Positions 1 to 9,130 of a DNA stretch of 64,000 nucleotides are shown here, one piece after another; position 1 is the stretch's first letter; each line of letters begins with the position of its first letter. The notes beneath the pieces are model-generated. The model was not told the DNA's origin, ran no database searches, and saw only the letters and a program-made list of their open reading frames with translations. A program made the translations under genes and the position numbers. The DNA lies in NCBI GenBank assembly GCA_022509165.1, contig JAFLTT010000005.1, forward strand, positions 1-64,000, read 5' to 3'. This DNA comes from Muribaculaceae bacterium. GTDB taxonomy: Bacteria; Bacteroidota; Bacteroidia; Bacteroidales; Muribaculaceae.

Positions 1-42
1 TTTTTGCTCCCGCTTGAGAATTTCAAATTCTTCTTTTGTCAT
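1..42 (-). CDS. N-terminal 14 codons of an unidentified gene, cut by the window edge
   Basis: An ATG at 42 on the minus strand opens a frame that reads MTKEEFEILKREQK and runs off the window with no stop. It is supported by a very good Bacteroidetes promoter just upstream (74-105) that would give a leader of about 25 nt. The charged start recalls small IS66-type accessory proteins, but 14 residues cannot decide that. The gene is transcribed in the same direction as the fimbrial operon but is separated from it by a 245-bp spacer with its own promoter. That a gene starts here is fairly likely; its function is unknown. Confidence 0.5.
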   Translation of the reverse strand, partial: MTKEEFEILKREQK

Positions 43-73
43 AGTACAAAAAATTATAGAGTTTGTAATCCCG

Positions 74-105
74 CAAAATTACAAACCCTATATCCTGTAC
101 TCAAG
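74..105 (-). promoter_or_regulatory. Promoter of the truncated gene at 1-42
   Basis: Read on the minus strand, this is CTTG, 20 bases, then TAATTTTG, which fits the Bacteroidetes primary sigma consensus of a -33 TTTG and a -7 TAnnTTTG. The expected start of transcription is near 67. The rest of the 43-287 spacer holds short GC-rich hairpins near 145-178 that match no RNA family I know, and the long hairpin at 215-247. Confidence 0.6.
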
Positions 106-214
106 GTGTACTTCAGTTAATGCTTACTGAGGAGATGAGGGCCACAGGTGAACCTTGTGGCTCTGGCCTTCGGCCGACAAAAACCGAAATTAAAAGAATA
201 TTTGTACCTATTAG

Positions 215-247
215 AGAGGGTGAGCCAAAAAATTTGGCTCACCCTCT
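215..247. terminator. Perfect 15-bp hairpin downstream of the fimbrial operon
   Basis: The arms at 215-229 and 233-247 are exact reverse complements with a three-base loop. The hairpin lies about 40 bp beyond the last fimbrial stop codon. It lacks a long U-tract on either strand, so it may be a terminator or an mRNA 3'-end barrier. Its stem (gggtgagcc/ggctcaccc) is nearly the same as that of the rnpB terminator at 23005-23044. Confidence 0.55.
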
Positions 248-287
248 TCTATTTCTATGAAATATTTCTTCTTAGAAGCTTTCCCGA

Positions 288-3092
288 TTAGTTTGATTTC
301 AATTCAAGGTAATAATCATTTCCACTCTTGGTCAAAATAACTACACCGGTAAAGTCTTTATTCATTTCCAAATTTCCACTGTTGTAGCTGAGCTTTCCTT
401 TCTTTCCAGCCTCCCAAACAGTATCATCTCCTTTACCATAATTAAAACCATCCCAGGTATTTTGGTTAGCAACCTTAAATGTTTGACCCTTATACAAAGT
501 AATAGTATTAGTTGACCACTGAGTTGAACTATCTACATAAAACCGGTAGGCTTCTGTGCCATTACCAAAACTATTCCACGAACCTCGCAGGTAATAATCA
601 GACCCGGTCCTTGGGGTACTTGCGGATGTCCCATATACTAAACGTATAGGCATATAACGGAAACAGCCGTTACTACCACCTTCAGAACCGTCAACATATC
701 TAAGCTGACCAATATTCTTTATCTGAGTGGCTCCTAAAGTAGTGCCATATCCATTCAAATATCTGTACCAAAAACCGAATTCCTTGCTAAGGTGTGAATC
801 AAATCCTTGACTATAGCAATGTAAATTTTTGGTCCAAACGTTGGCATTTTCATCATTTTTAAAACCCTTAGAAGATGCATCATAATAACCGCAATGAGGG
901 AAGAAAATTTTAGAATCAGCAACTTGTCCAGTCACATTAACTGTAGCTACTACAGCTGTGCCATTTGAACCGCCTTGATTAGAGGTATAAATACCCAATC
1001 CCTCTATTTGCTTTTGTAATGGGATATTAAATCCTGAAGGCAAAAGAAGTTTATCTTGGATTGTCACCGTACTTACCACCTCCTGTAATCTTGATTGGGA
1101 TTGTTTGGGCATAGGGTTTTCAGCAATCTTGAAATATGCTCCTTTTGCACCGGTATTTTTTCGTATCGTAGAGTTTGTAGATTTATAAGGAGCATTGGTG
1201 GTGGCACCAAGGTTCCTATCCATAATAAGAATGCCATTAGCATTTACCAGTTCATAGTAATACCATCCGGGCTCGACGGTTTCCTCAGGCCTAGCATAAG
1301 AATTTAAAACCGACTGAGTGAGATTATGGAATATACCGGTTTTATAAAGTTTATATTGAAGTGTCTCGTTATTAGCATTCTTAAATGAGAAATTACCAAT
1401 AACAAGGTTCTGGTCGGCAGTTGCACTAATAATGTAATAATCGCCTCCATCTGAACAGGTGAATCCTGCTGATATTGTAGGGGTATTATCTCCGGCAAGT
1501 TTCGGGATTCTATATTGAAGAGTGTATGAGGGAACCGGTGGGAAATGAAGTCCTTCATTTCTGGCCACATTTCTATTCGCTTCAGCAGATACACCTTTAC
1601 ATTGGTCAAGCCATGCAATATAATCCTGCCAATCAGTTGAACCTAACGAGATATTTGTCCCTTTAAATTGCACTGCTCTATCACCGGATCTATAGGGATC
1701 ATATGCAGATTGTGTAATGGTGACTCTGCGTTCAAGATCTCCAGCTGAGACAATAATCTCAAATTGTTTCTCTTCCTGAGTCTTATTCGCTTCTTGAGTT
1801 GAGATTTTTAATTTATATAGAGTGCCACTATTGATATCTGAATCGACTATTTTATCAGTGGATCCTACAGTTTCCACTTCCTCTAAATTCCATGTTAAAT
1901 TATTGGAACTTGTTGTTCCACTCACATTGAAATTAATCTTGTTTGAATTAATCTCTGTGAGGGTGAAAACCGGGTAAGAACTTGCAACATAAAGATAGGT
2001 TTCCATTGGCTTACCTGTAGTGGCTACAGCCGGAATAGGATCAGGTTTATTGACACCAAGAGCATAGTCTTTACAGGAAACAATGTTTGTAATACTCTCA
2101 GTTTCATCTATTACGAGTATAGTCATTCTATTATCCGGTTTGGCAAGTAAAGCTTCACTAAGAGTGGGCCAACCCTCAGATCTCACTTCATCGATTACAA
2201 GACGATAGTTATGACCTCGGATAAGAGGTATGTCTTTATAGGTGTAATGATCAGGGTCTTCAGAGTAGGACCCAGATGCACTGGCTTTCCTTTCATTAAA
2301 TTCCGCAACATAATAAGTGGAATTAGCTCCATTATATGAACCTTTAATAATAATCTTTGCCTTTCCTTCAGGTGTTTCAAAAACATAGAAATCATTACCT
2401 GACATGATAAGTTCACTATCTGTCTTATCGGTTAGTGAGCCATATACCGGAGAAGAAGGCAGATTGGGTTCTTCAGAAGAAAAATTCCAATCTTTAGGAG
2501 CTAAAGAACCTGTAGTAGTAGAGCCAAAGACACCAAATTTCTCTAGTGAAAAATTAGTTACCCCTTCGCCTTTTGCAATTGAGACTTTGACATCATGATG
2601 AAGCAATTGCATTTGGAAAGAGTTGCTTGATTCAGGCAATTGAGCCATACCCCATAATATAGCTTTATTTGGATCTGAACCTAAATAATGGTCAGAGACA
2701 AACACCTGAGATGCATCTTTCTCATTTACCCCAAGGCTCTTATTGATAATAATTTGAATGTATTTAGCATCCTGCACTTTAGGGATAGAGATGACGATAT
2801 TGTTTTCGGAAGTTGTGAAATCTGAAATCGTCCTCTGTTCAATAAAACTATTAGAAGCGTCAGATTGATTGTCATTTTTATAATAAATGACACTTAAATT
2901 ATCAATCCAATCATTACCCGCTCTAGTACTTAATGAGGTGATTGTATAACTCGGGACAGACATAGACACTGTGTAAGAGTTATCATCCATCTCAGACACA
3001 GAAGAAGTATAGTCATCAAAATCCGAGCAGGCAAAAAGACTCAAAAGAGGTGCAACCCAAATTGAAGTCTTAATATATTTGAAAAGTTTCAT
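288..3092 (-). CDS. Large fimbrillin-type lipoprotein, probable fimbrial tip or accessory protein
   Basis: This is the last gene of the fimbrial operon and encodes 934 residues. I start it at the ATG at 3092 (MKLFKYIK), because the longer frame would need a TTG. A lipoprotein signal ends at the Cys in LLSLFAC. An STRA motif near residue 57 matches the arginine site where type V fimbrillins are trimmed for polymerisation. A fimbrillin-like N-terminal half is followed, around residue 620, by a segment starting with MDRNLGA that resembles FISUMP/DUF1566-like modules. The last 90 or so residues (from YYLRGSWNSFG) resemble the starch-binding repeats of SusE/SusF. I infer an adhesive subunit at the fimbria tip. 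The family is fairly sure; the ligand is unknown. Confidence 0.7.
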   Translation of the reverse strand: MKLFKYIKTSIWVAPLLSLFACSDFDDYTSSVSEMDDNSYTVSMSVPSYTITSLSTRAGNDWIDNLSVIYYKNDNQSDASNSFIEQRTISDFTTSENNIVISIPKVQDAKYIQIIINKSLGVNEKDASQVFVSDHYLGSDPNKAILWGMAQLPESSNSFQMQLLHHDVKVSIAKGEGVTNFSLEKFGVFGSTTTGSLAPKDWNFSSEEPNLPSSPVYGSLTDKTDSELIMSGNDFYVFETPEGKAKIIIKGSYNGANSTYYVAEFNERKASASGSYSEDPDHYTYKDIPLIRGHNYRLVIDEVRSEGWPTLSEALLAKPDNRMTILVIDETESITNIVSCKDYALGVNKPDPIPAVATTGKPMETYLYVASSYPVFTLTEINSNKINFNVSGTTSSNNLTWNLEEVETVGSTDKIVDSDINSGTLYKLKISTQEANKTQEEKQFEIIVSAGDLERRVTITQSAYDPYRSGDRAVQFKGTNISLGSTDWQDYIAWLDQCKGVSAEANRNVARNEGLHFPPVPSYTLQYRIPKLAGDNTPTISAGFTCSDGGDYYIISATADQNLVIGNFSFKNANNETLQYKLYKTGIFHNLTQSVLNSYARPEETVEPGWYYYELVNANGILIMDRNLGATTNAPYKSTNSTIRKNTGAKGAYFKIAENPMPKQSQSRLQEVVSTVTIQDKLLLPSGFNIPLQKQIEGLGIYTSNQGGSNGTAVVATVNVTGQVADSKIFFPHCGYYDASSKGFKNDENANVWTKNLHCYSQGFDSHLSKEFGFWYRYLNGYGTTLGATQIKNIGQLRYVDGSEGGSNGCFRYMPIRLVYGTSASTPRTGSDYYLRGSWNSFGNGTEAYRFYVDSSTQWSTNTITLYKGQTFKVANQNTWDGFNYGKGDDTVWEAGKKGKLSYNSGNLEMNKDFTGVVILTKSGNDYYLELKSN

Positions 3093-3130
3093 AATATTAG
3101 TTTCCAAAATTTCTTAAATTCAAACACTTA

Positions 3131-6100
3131 TCAATTTGCAGATGGGCTCCAAGCTGAATTGTTGAAATAACCCGTGTTATTAGGATAAGCTTCACCATTA
3201 AACAATTTTGTACTTGAAATAATGGTATTATAATATTCCTTGTAACCGTATTCCTGATGAGAAGGTGTTTTTGGATTGTTTTGAGAACAATAGATTATGT
3301 TTGCATACATATTCAGAGTGATATCATCTGTCTGGATAGTACTCCTATCATTGGAACAAAAGACAATTTTCCCGTCATGATAACCATATGGAATATCATA
3401 ATAATATATCCATCCGTTATGATCATCAGCTTCACCGATATAGGTCATTTCCTCACTGTTATTCCAACTATTTTTTTCACCTTTACTACCACCAAATAAA
3501 TGGACTCGTGGGCTACGATCTCCCCAGTTATTATCATTCTTGAATTTCTTGAAATAAACTCTATATTTACCGTTTGTATTCAGTGTGTTAATCTTAATGT
3601 TTTTAGCGTAATCGTCTTTAGGTGCCTTTAACTTAATAATTGTTCTATACCATCCGTTTCCTAATTCTTCACACTCGTTATCTTTAAGGGTGTAATGAAT
3701 TACCCATTCGCCATGGTTGTCATCGTAAGTGGTCATTCCACCATCTATATTGCCATATTTATTATGCCAACTGTAAACAGGACTTTTTGTATAGACAATA
3801 TAATTTACATCCTCAATAATAGGTTTACTATCATATGTTTTTGAGTAAGGAGCACAAGTGGGATCATAAAGAATCCAACCTTCTCTATCTTCATAATCAA
3901 ATAGAGTTATACCGGCATCCATATGATGAGGAGCGCGATGAATTTCTTCTCCTATATTATTCCTTCCCGCATAGAACATTAATAAAGTTTTACCGGGTTC
4001 AGGGTTCAAAGAGGAACCGGAATGTTTAATGTCAGTAGGGGTCTGATTCCATTTAAGTTCATAAGAATACCATCCTGCATTTGAAGAAGAGGGTGTCATC
4101 TTGTTATTATAATCATCATCCTTATATGGGCCATTGAATTCCCATGCTCCGGTATCTTCGTTGGTATCTAGTGTCTCACCGTTCTGGCCATAGATATAGA
4201 TTCTATGATTGTTTGCACTTGAAGTCCTATTATTATCTTCACTCCACCAATCCGTCCAATTTGAATTACCTTCAATAGGCCATTTAGAATAGTCTCTGCC
4301 TAAGAATTCATTCCCGTTGCCATTAGCCTGATAATCGTTGATAGCTCGGAAATAAATGAAATAATTGCCATAAGGAGGCATTACCTGTACCTCAAGATTC
4401 GTACTTATGGCTGTAGTTGGTTGGTTGGCAGGCTCAGCTGTAAAAAGATGTACTGTGGTTTCTTTCGGGTCAGTTGTTGCTTTTACTGTAATAGAACCTT
4501 TTCCTGAAGATGGATCTGTACAGGAAATAGTTATACTAGATTGAGAAACAGTACTTACCGATGATGTCTTTGAGGAATTTATAAAGATGGTGCTTGCATT
4601 GCTTTGTCCGGTCCTCCCCTTTAAGACAATGCCTCCAAGGTTGGTTTCGTATTCAAACACCTTCTCCAATTCAGAACTTCCAGAAGCATATCGTATCTTT
4701 TGTATACCCGGTGTAATCTCAAAATATGGAGAGAGATTGTAATTAACTGCTATTTGTTTCTTGATATTACCGGCGGTAATGTAACATAGAGCTGTACCTG
4801 TAATATAACCTTCGGAATCCGCCTTAATATTATAAATAGGAACTGAAGGATTTGCTTTGAGTGTGAGAACAGGAACACCATTAACTGTTTCAAAAGAGCC
4901 GAGTATAATTGGATCCGTATCCGCTTTTATTTCTCCAGACTTGCCACTTGTAGATGACCATTGGAGATTGTTGTCCTCATCATTTACTGCACATTCGAAC
5001 TTCATACCCCCTCTTCCATCTGTACTATACGGAATACTTACACCTTCGGTAGAAGTCACAGAAACTTTTGTGCTTTCGACTGTGAGGTAAGTATGAACAA
5101 AATCTGCCAAGAGCGACTCAACATTCCAGTCTGCTACAGTCACTGTGGCGTCTACGGCGTTGTCGTTGAGCACTGTGAGCAATACGTCGTACATCATTGA
5201 ACGAGTAAGCTTGCCATCATCAGAAGACTTTCCGGGGCTGAGCACCACTTCTTTCTGAATTTCGTACAGACTCTGAGTAGATGTGGGATTGGCAAAGCAG
5301 TCACCGTTGAAGGTAAGAGAAGTTTTCTTTCCGGTATTGGTATTCTCCGGTAAGTAGATAATTCCTTGCCATGCACGGGTATCATTGTCGGAAGAGCTCC
5401 ATGAATTCTTGCTGCCTGTGAGGTCAACTATTTCATCAGGATCGAAGTCTGAAGGCAGTGAGAATTTATTCAGGTCGCCCTCTGCATCCTTATATGTAAG
5501 GTCACCCCATTTATCATAAGCTTCTTTAATTTGAGATGACATCAATACATCTTTTACCTCAACAGTACCGTCGAAATCTACCACATGAGCATTTTCCTTA
5601 AACTGAGAACCTGTGGCATTACGGTCGAAGAGAATTGTGTAGCGCACCTTGGAGCAGAGGAAGGATAAATGGGCATAGATGATTTTCTGGCCCATTGCTT
5701 CGTTTCCTGTTACTTCAATCTCCCGGTCGGAAAGAGTTGGTTCGGCATTCTTGGCGATGGTGGAGAGACATGCCATCGGAAGGTTAGACTGTGAAAGCGG
5801 ACCGGTGAAAGTAAGGCTTAAATCTTTGATATCATCAATGGTATTGATATTTTTCAAAGTGTTGACATCACTTACATAATCTTCCAGGTTAGCAAGAAGA
5901 TAAATTTTGTATTTACCCGGGTCAAGCGGAAGATCATAATCTTTATATTCCTTGCTGTTATCAGAATTTTGTATTGATGATGCTATATCACCCTTATATT
6001 TCTTTACGATATTCCAATCGGCACCATTCTGTTGGAATACATAAAGATAAAGTGAATTGAGCTTACCCTCATCGGCTGAGGCATCCATGCCGGCAGCGCG

Positions 6101-6268
6101 TGAGGATGCATCTGCGGCAGCCTCAATGTTAGGGATTCTCAACACTATACCCTCAGTGAAATCAGTGTCGGATGATTTCACCGCCAGATCGTCGGCACAG
6201 CTACTGAGTCCGAAACCGGCTGCTGAGATTCCAAGTAATGTTGCGATATATAATTTTTTGAGTTTCAT
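3131..6268 (-). CDS. Very large fimbrillin-type lipoprotein with C-terminal carbohydrate-binding-like modules
   Basis: This gene encodes 1,045 residues from the ATG at 6268 (MKLKKLYIATLL); the upstream codon at 6274 is TTG. The signal peptide ends in GLSSC, and an SSRA motif near residue 57 gives the usual fimbrillin cleavage arginine. The first 400 residues look like a Mfa/fimbrillin fold (LNSLYLYVFQQ, DPGKYKIYLLANL). A middle region of beta-rich repeats follows. The last 350 residues hold two modules rich in Trp, Tyr and Asn, each with a GWYSYEL- or GWIYYYD-type strand, which recall starch-binding CBM25/26 domains. Its place after the pilin genes suggests a tip adhesin. The domain assignment is by eye. 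Confidence 0.68.
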   Translation of the reverse strand: MKLKKLYIATLLGISAAGFGLSSCADDLAVKSSDTDFTEGIVLRIPNIEAAADASSRAAGMDASADEGKLNSLYLYVFQQNGADWNIVKKYKGDIASSIQNSDNSKEYKDYDLPLDPGKYKIYLLANLEDYVSDVNTLKNINTIDDIKDLSLTFTGPLSQSNLPMACLSTIAKNAEPTLSDREIEVTGNEAMGQKIIYAHLSFLCSKVRYTILFDRNATGSQFKENAHVVDFDGTVEVKDVLMSSQIKEAYDKWGDLTYKDAEGDLNKFSLPSDFDPDEIVDLTGSKNSWSSSDNDTRAWQGIIYLPENTNTGKKTSLTFNGDCFANPTSTQSLYEIQKEVVLSPGKSSDDGKLTRSMMYDVLLTVLNDNAVDATVTVADWNVESLLADFVHTYLTVESTKVSVTSTEGVSIPYSTDGRGGMKFECAVNDEDNNLQWSSTSGKSGEIKADTDPIILGSFETVNGVPVLTLKANPSVPIYNIKADSEGYITGTALCYITAGNIKKQIAVNYNLSPYFEITPGIQKIRYASGSSELEKVFEYETNLGGIVLKGRTGQSNASTIFINSSKTSSVSTVSQSSITISCTDPSSGKGSITVKATTDPKETTVHLFTAEPANQPTTAISTNLEVQVMPPYGNYFIYFRAINDYQANGNGNEFLGRDYSKWPIEGNSNWTDWWSEDNNRTSSANNHRIYIYGQNGETLDTNEDTGAWEFNGPYKDDDYNNKMTPSSSNAGWYSYELKWNQTPTDIKHSGSSLNPEPGKTLLMFYAGRNNIGEEIHRAPHHMDAGITLFDYEDREGWILYDPTCAPYSKTYDSKPIIEDVNYIVYTKSPVYSWHNKYGNIDGGMTTYDDNHGEWVIHYTLKDNECEELGNGWYRTIIKLKAPKDDYAKNIKINTLNTNGKYRVYFKKFKNDNNWGDRSPRVHLFGGSKGEKNSWNNSEEMTYIGEADDHNGWIYYYDIPYGYHDGKIVFCSNDRSTIQTDDITLNMYANIIYCSQNNPKTPSHQEYGYKEYYNTIISSTKLFNGEAYPNNTGYFNNSAWSPSAN

Positions 6269-6340
6269 CTTCAATGTCAGATTAAAAGGCTTGTTAGTTA
6301 ATTTGCCGTTTTCTATTGACTGTATTATGTAAAGAGTAGA

Positions 6341-7876
6341 TTAGATAACATCTGTGATTTTGTAATAACCCCAGGAGTTAACTTTTACATCCACCACAAA
6401 GTCTTGTGTACGCACTTTTGGTTCGGGTTGCTCATCTTTTGCATCAGGATCGTAAGGCCATGGCAAGAGATGGAAACTTTTTACACACAATTTATAGATA
6501 TTATTTCTCACTATAGAGAACTCCATGGGACCTTGCACTGTAAGATCATGATTATCATTGTGACGAATCCAGTAATAATATGTGAGATAGTAATAAGGGT
6601 CGGTATGATAACCAGCGATTGCAGTCATTCCATATTTCGGATCATAAATCTTCAGGTTTTCTCCATCCTCTTCTACTACAAGATTACTTGCATTCTTCAA
6701 TTGTTCTTTAGTCAATTTGTTTCCATTCTCATCTGTGAGAATTACCTGGAAAGCAACACCAGTGGAAAGGCCTTGAATCATCCTAGCAGGCGAGGGTAAA
6801 GTATTTTCTGATACATAAATCCAGGGGAAATAATTTCCATTATAAGGAGTATCGCCATAAAGGGAAGCCCTACATTCATATGGATATATTTCTGACACAA
6901 AATTCTCTCCTGTAGGAGTCAGGAAAGATTCTGCGCCCAGATAAGAGGCAGTCTTTTTAGCTGACCAGTCGTAGTCATACACCCAATTGTAAGGGCTACC
7001 TCCTTCGCTACCGAATAAAGAGCCTTCGGATGCATTCACCTGAGCCATATGACGGAAAGCGTAAAATTTCTTAGCCACGTTCACAGGGAACATATACTGT
7101 AACCTTCCATAAAGGCCTGTATCACCTATTTTATAAATATAATTTTCTCCTAAACTTTGAAAGTCGATACGGGCTACACCATGTTCGAGCAATACAGTGC
7201 CAAGACCACCGATATTAGAGATGCCGCTATTCATATCTACAGCATAATTGGCTTTAACCAATTCTTCCTTCACTTCTTCTGCAGACAGTCCTTCGAAATT
7301 AAGTTCTCCGGTGGCGGTAGAATTAACCAGAGGCACTACTTTACCCTCTGTGTCATATCGGAGGATACTGCCATAAGCAAGCATCGCATCGTCTACAGTG
7401 TTAAGGGTACTCAGATCGGTATTTGCAGCGAACAGAAGGGTGATCTTCTTACCGGCTACTATAGTTGCGAAACCGTCGGAATTCATCTCCCAGGAGGCTT
7501 TTACCGACTTACCGTCGTTGGCCGGAATGAGCTGGCTTCCTGTGAGACCTATTACATTCATCACAACCTTATTGCCCTGGCAGAAATATACATTCAGTGT
7601 ATTAATTTTATTTTCGTTTTGAGTACCATATTCCGTTCCACCGGATGAACTGCCATTCTCGTTTGTAACACTGCGAGTTCCCTCCGGCAGAGAGAGGTCA
7701 ACTTGAAAACTTATGTCGCCGAGTTGAGCGGCCGACTCTATATTGTCAGGTTCATCCGCAACCGGGCCTTCTGAAGAGCAGGAGAAAAGTCCTAATCCCA
7801 GGCAAGCCACTGTCGCGAAAGCCACCTTACTTCCCAGACGTTTTACCGGGATGAGTGTTCTTAAGTTTCGTTTCAT
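6341..7876 (-). CDS. Mfa1-like fimbria subunit
   Basis: This lipoprotein of 511 residues has a signal ending in GLFSC and a GTRS arginine site near residue 68, where an Arg-specific protease would expose a new N-terminus for strand exchange between subunits. The C-terminus (VDVKVNSWGYY) is the terminal strand typical of Mfa1-family pilins. The gene follows the anchor gene by 36 bp and shares its overall plan with the pilin at 9131-10612, including a related stretch with a YYYW[IV]RHN motif. Being second in line and downstream of the anchor, it is more likely a minor or connecting subunit than the main shaft. Confidence 0.75.
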   Translation of the reverse strand: MKRNLRTLIPVKRLGSKVAFATVACLGLGLFSCSSEGPVADEPDNIESAAQLGDISFQVDLSLPEGTRSVTNENGSSSGGTEYGTQNENKINTLNVYFCQGNKVVMNVIGLTGSQLIPANDGKSVKASWEMNSDGFATIVAGKKITLLFAANTDLSTLNTVDDAMLAYGSILRYDTEGKVVPLVNSTATGELNFEGLSAEEVKEELVKANYAVDMNSGISNIGGLGTVLLEHGVARIDFQSLGENYIYKIGDTGLYGRLQYMFPVNVAKKFYAFRHMAQVNASEGSLFGSEGGSPYNWVYDYDWSAKKTASYLGAESFLTPTGENFVSEIYPYECRASLYGDTPYNGNYFPWIYVSENTLPSPARMIQGLSTGVAFQVILTDENGNKLTKEQLKNASNLVVEEDGENLKIYDPKYGMTAIAGYHTDPYYYLTYYYWIRHNDNHDLTVQGPMEFSIVRNNIYKLCVKSFHLLPWPYDPDAKDEQPEPKVRTQDFVVDVKVNSWGYYKITDVI

Positions 7877-7912
7877 GGGAATTGTTAGTAGTTACTGAAA
7901 TAGGAAAGAACC

Positions 7913-9013
7913 TTAATAATTGATGTTATCGTAACGAACTTCCCAGTCTTTCACCTTGATAGTGATGCTCACCCAGGTATTTTTCGTCACGTCGATTTCC
8001 ACATAGATATCCCAGTTGTTTTCACGGTTGAGGAATTCCTGATCCGCCATGTTTTCATGACCGGGATATGCATCTTTAGCATCCAGAAGTTTGGTTCTGA
8101 GATCACTGTCGGTGAAAATCGGATTTTCTTCTCCGATTGCCTTATTGATTATGGCGAATCTCGGGCTTCTTCTTGTGGAAAGTTTTGACACTGAGAAACT
8201 TGTCTGCACACCTGCATACTGGCTTGTCTTTTTTGCCGGTATGAAGCTCTTGTTCTCCTTGATGTAGGGACGATAAATGATATCATCACCATCTATGAGC
8301 ATATTGTCGGGACCCATTTCATTGTTGTCGTCTATGATATACATCCTGTAGTCATGAGCCTCGAGAGGATAATTGTCTTTATCATAGATGTAGAAATTGA
8401 TTACGTTGGTATTCTTCATCACATCGATTGTAACCGGAGTGTAATCTCTGTCACCTACTGAGAACACATCAGACTTGCCGTAGAAATGATCGTGGAGTTC
8501 GAGTGCACTGTGGTCGATTCCATCCTCATCGTAATCACCGGTCCAGGGACTATCGTCGAAATAATAGTTGGTAAGCATGGCCACTTCGAGTTCCTCAATC
8601 GAGATATTGTCATCATCATTGAAAAGGCTTGTGAAAGCGAAAGAAGACTCCGAGCAGTTCATACCACCATACACCACAGCCTGATATTTACCCGGTTCGA
8701 GGTCCATAGGCACCGACACGGTTCCATCAGCCATACGGTTTTCGTTGTGATAAGTCTTATAGAGCGTAGTAGAATAATCAGCTTTTGTACCTTCATTCAC
8801 CTTGAAAACATAGAGGTCGAGACAGTGCACCTGTTCTGCGAAATAATCCTGGAAGTCCATGTTCTGCGTATAGGTGAAAGCGATATGGGCACCGGGAGGT
8901 GGACATTCGGGAAGTTTGTCATACAAGGAGTTGCAACTTGTCAACGCCAATACGCCGATTGAGCCCACCGCAAGATTACGGATTAGATTCATTCTTTTGA
9001 GTTTTAGTATCAT
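7913..9013 (-). CDS. FimB/Mfa2-like fimbrial anchor lipoprotein
   Basis: This protein has 366 residues. An internal ATG at 8992 (MNLIRNLAVG) gives an equally good signal peptide, so the start is uncertain by seven codons. The lipobox is ALTSC, followed by CPPPG and then LDLYVF, a strand pattern of the Mfa2/FimB family. In known type V systems this protein stays lipidated in the outer membrane, anchors the fibre and limits its length. Consistent with this, it has no [ST]RA or [ST]RS cleavage arginine after the lipid Cys, unlike the four other fimbrillins here. It lies between the two pilin genes, after a hairpin-rich spacer. Confidence 0.78.
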   Translation of the reverse strand: MILKLKRMNLIRNLAVGSIGVLALTSCNSLYDKLPECPPPGAHIAFTYTQNMDFQDYFAEQVHCLDLYVFKVNEGTKADYSTTLYKTYHNENRMADGTVSVPMDLEPGKYQAVVYGGMNCSESSFAFTSLFNDDDNISIEELEVAMLTNYYFDDSPWTGDYDEDGIDHSALELHDHFYGKSDVFSVGDRDYTPVTIDVMKNTNVINFYIYDKDNYPLEAHDYRMYIIDDNNEMGPDNMLIDGDDIIYRPYIKENKSFIPAKKTSQYAGVQTSFSVSKLSTRRSPRFAIINKAIGEENPIFTDSDLRTKLLDAKDAYPGHENMADQEFLNRENNWDIYVEIDVTKNTWVSITIKVKDWEVRYDNINY

Positions 9014-9082
9014 GATGTTTTTAGATTAATTCGTTTAGGTTTTTCGGTTCCGCGGCTTTAGCCGTCAATTGGAACTATTGGC

Positions 9083-9112
9083 AGATGCAAGGCCTGCAAG
9101 GGCCTTACATCT
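9083..9112 (-). promoter_or_regulatory. Intercistronic hairpin between the pilin and anchor genes
   Basis: The arms 9083-9094 and 9101-9112 pair over 12 bp (one G-U in the minus-strand RNA) around a six-base loop, 18 bp beyond the pilin stop. A second small hairpin, cggc-ttta-gccg, follows at 9053-9064. No U-tract follows, so it should not end all transcription. It could protect the pilin mRNA end and let the pilin be made in excess of the anchor. Confidence 0.5.
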
Positions 9113-9130
9113 TATGAGGTTATGAATTCC

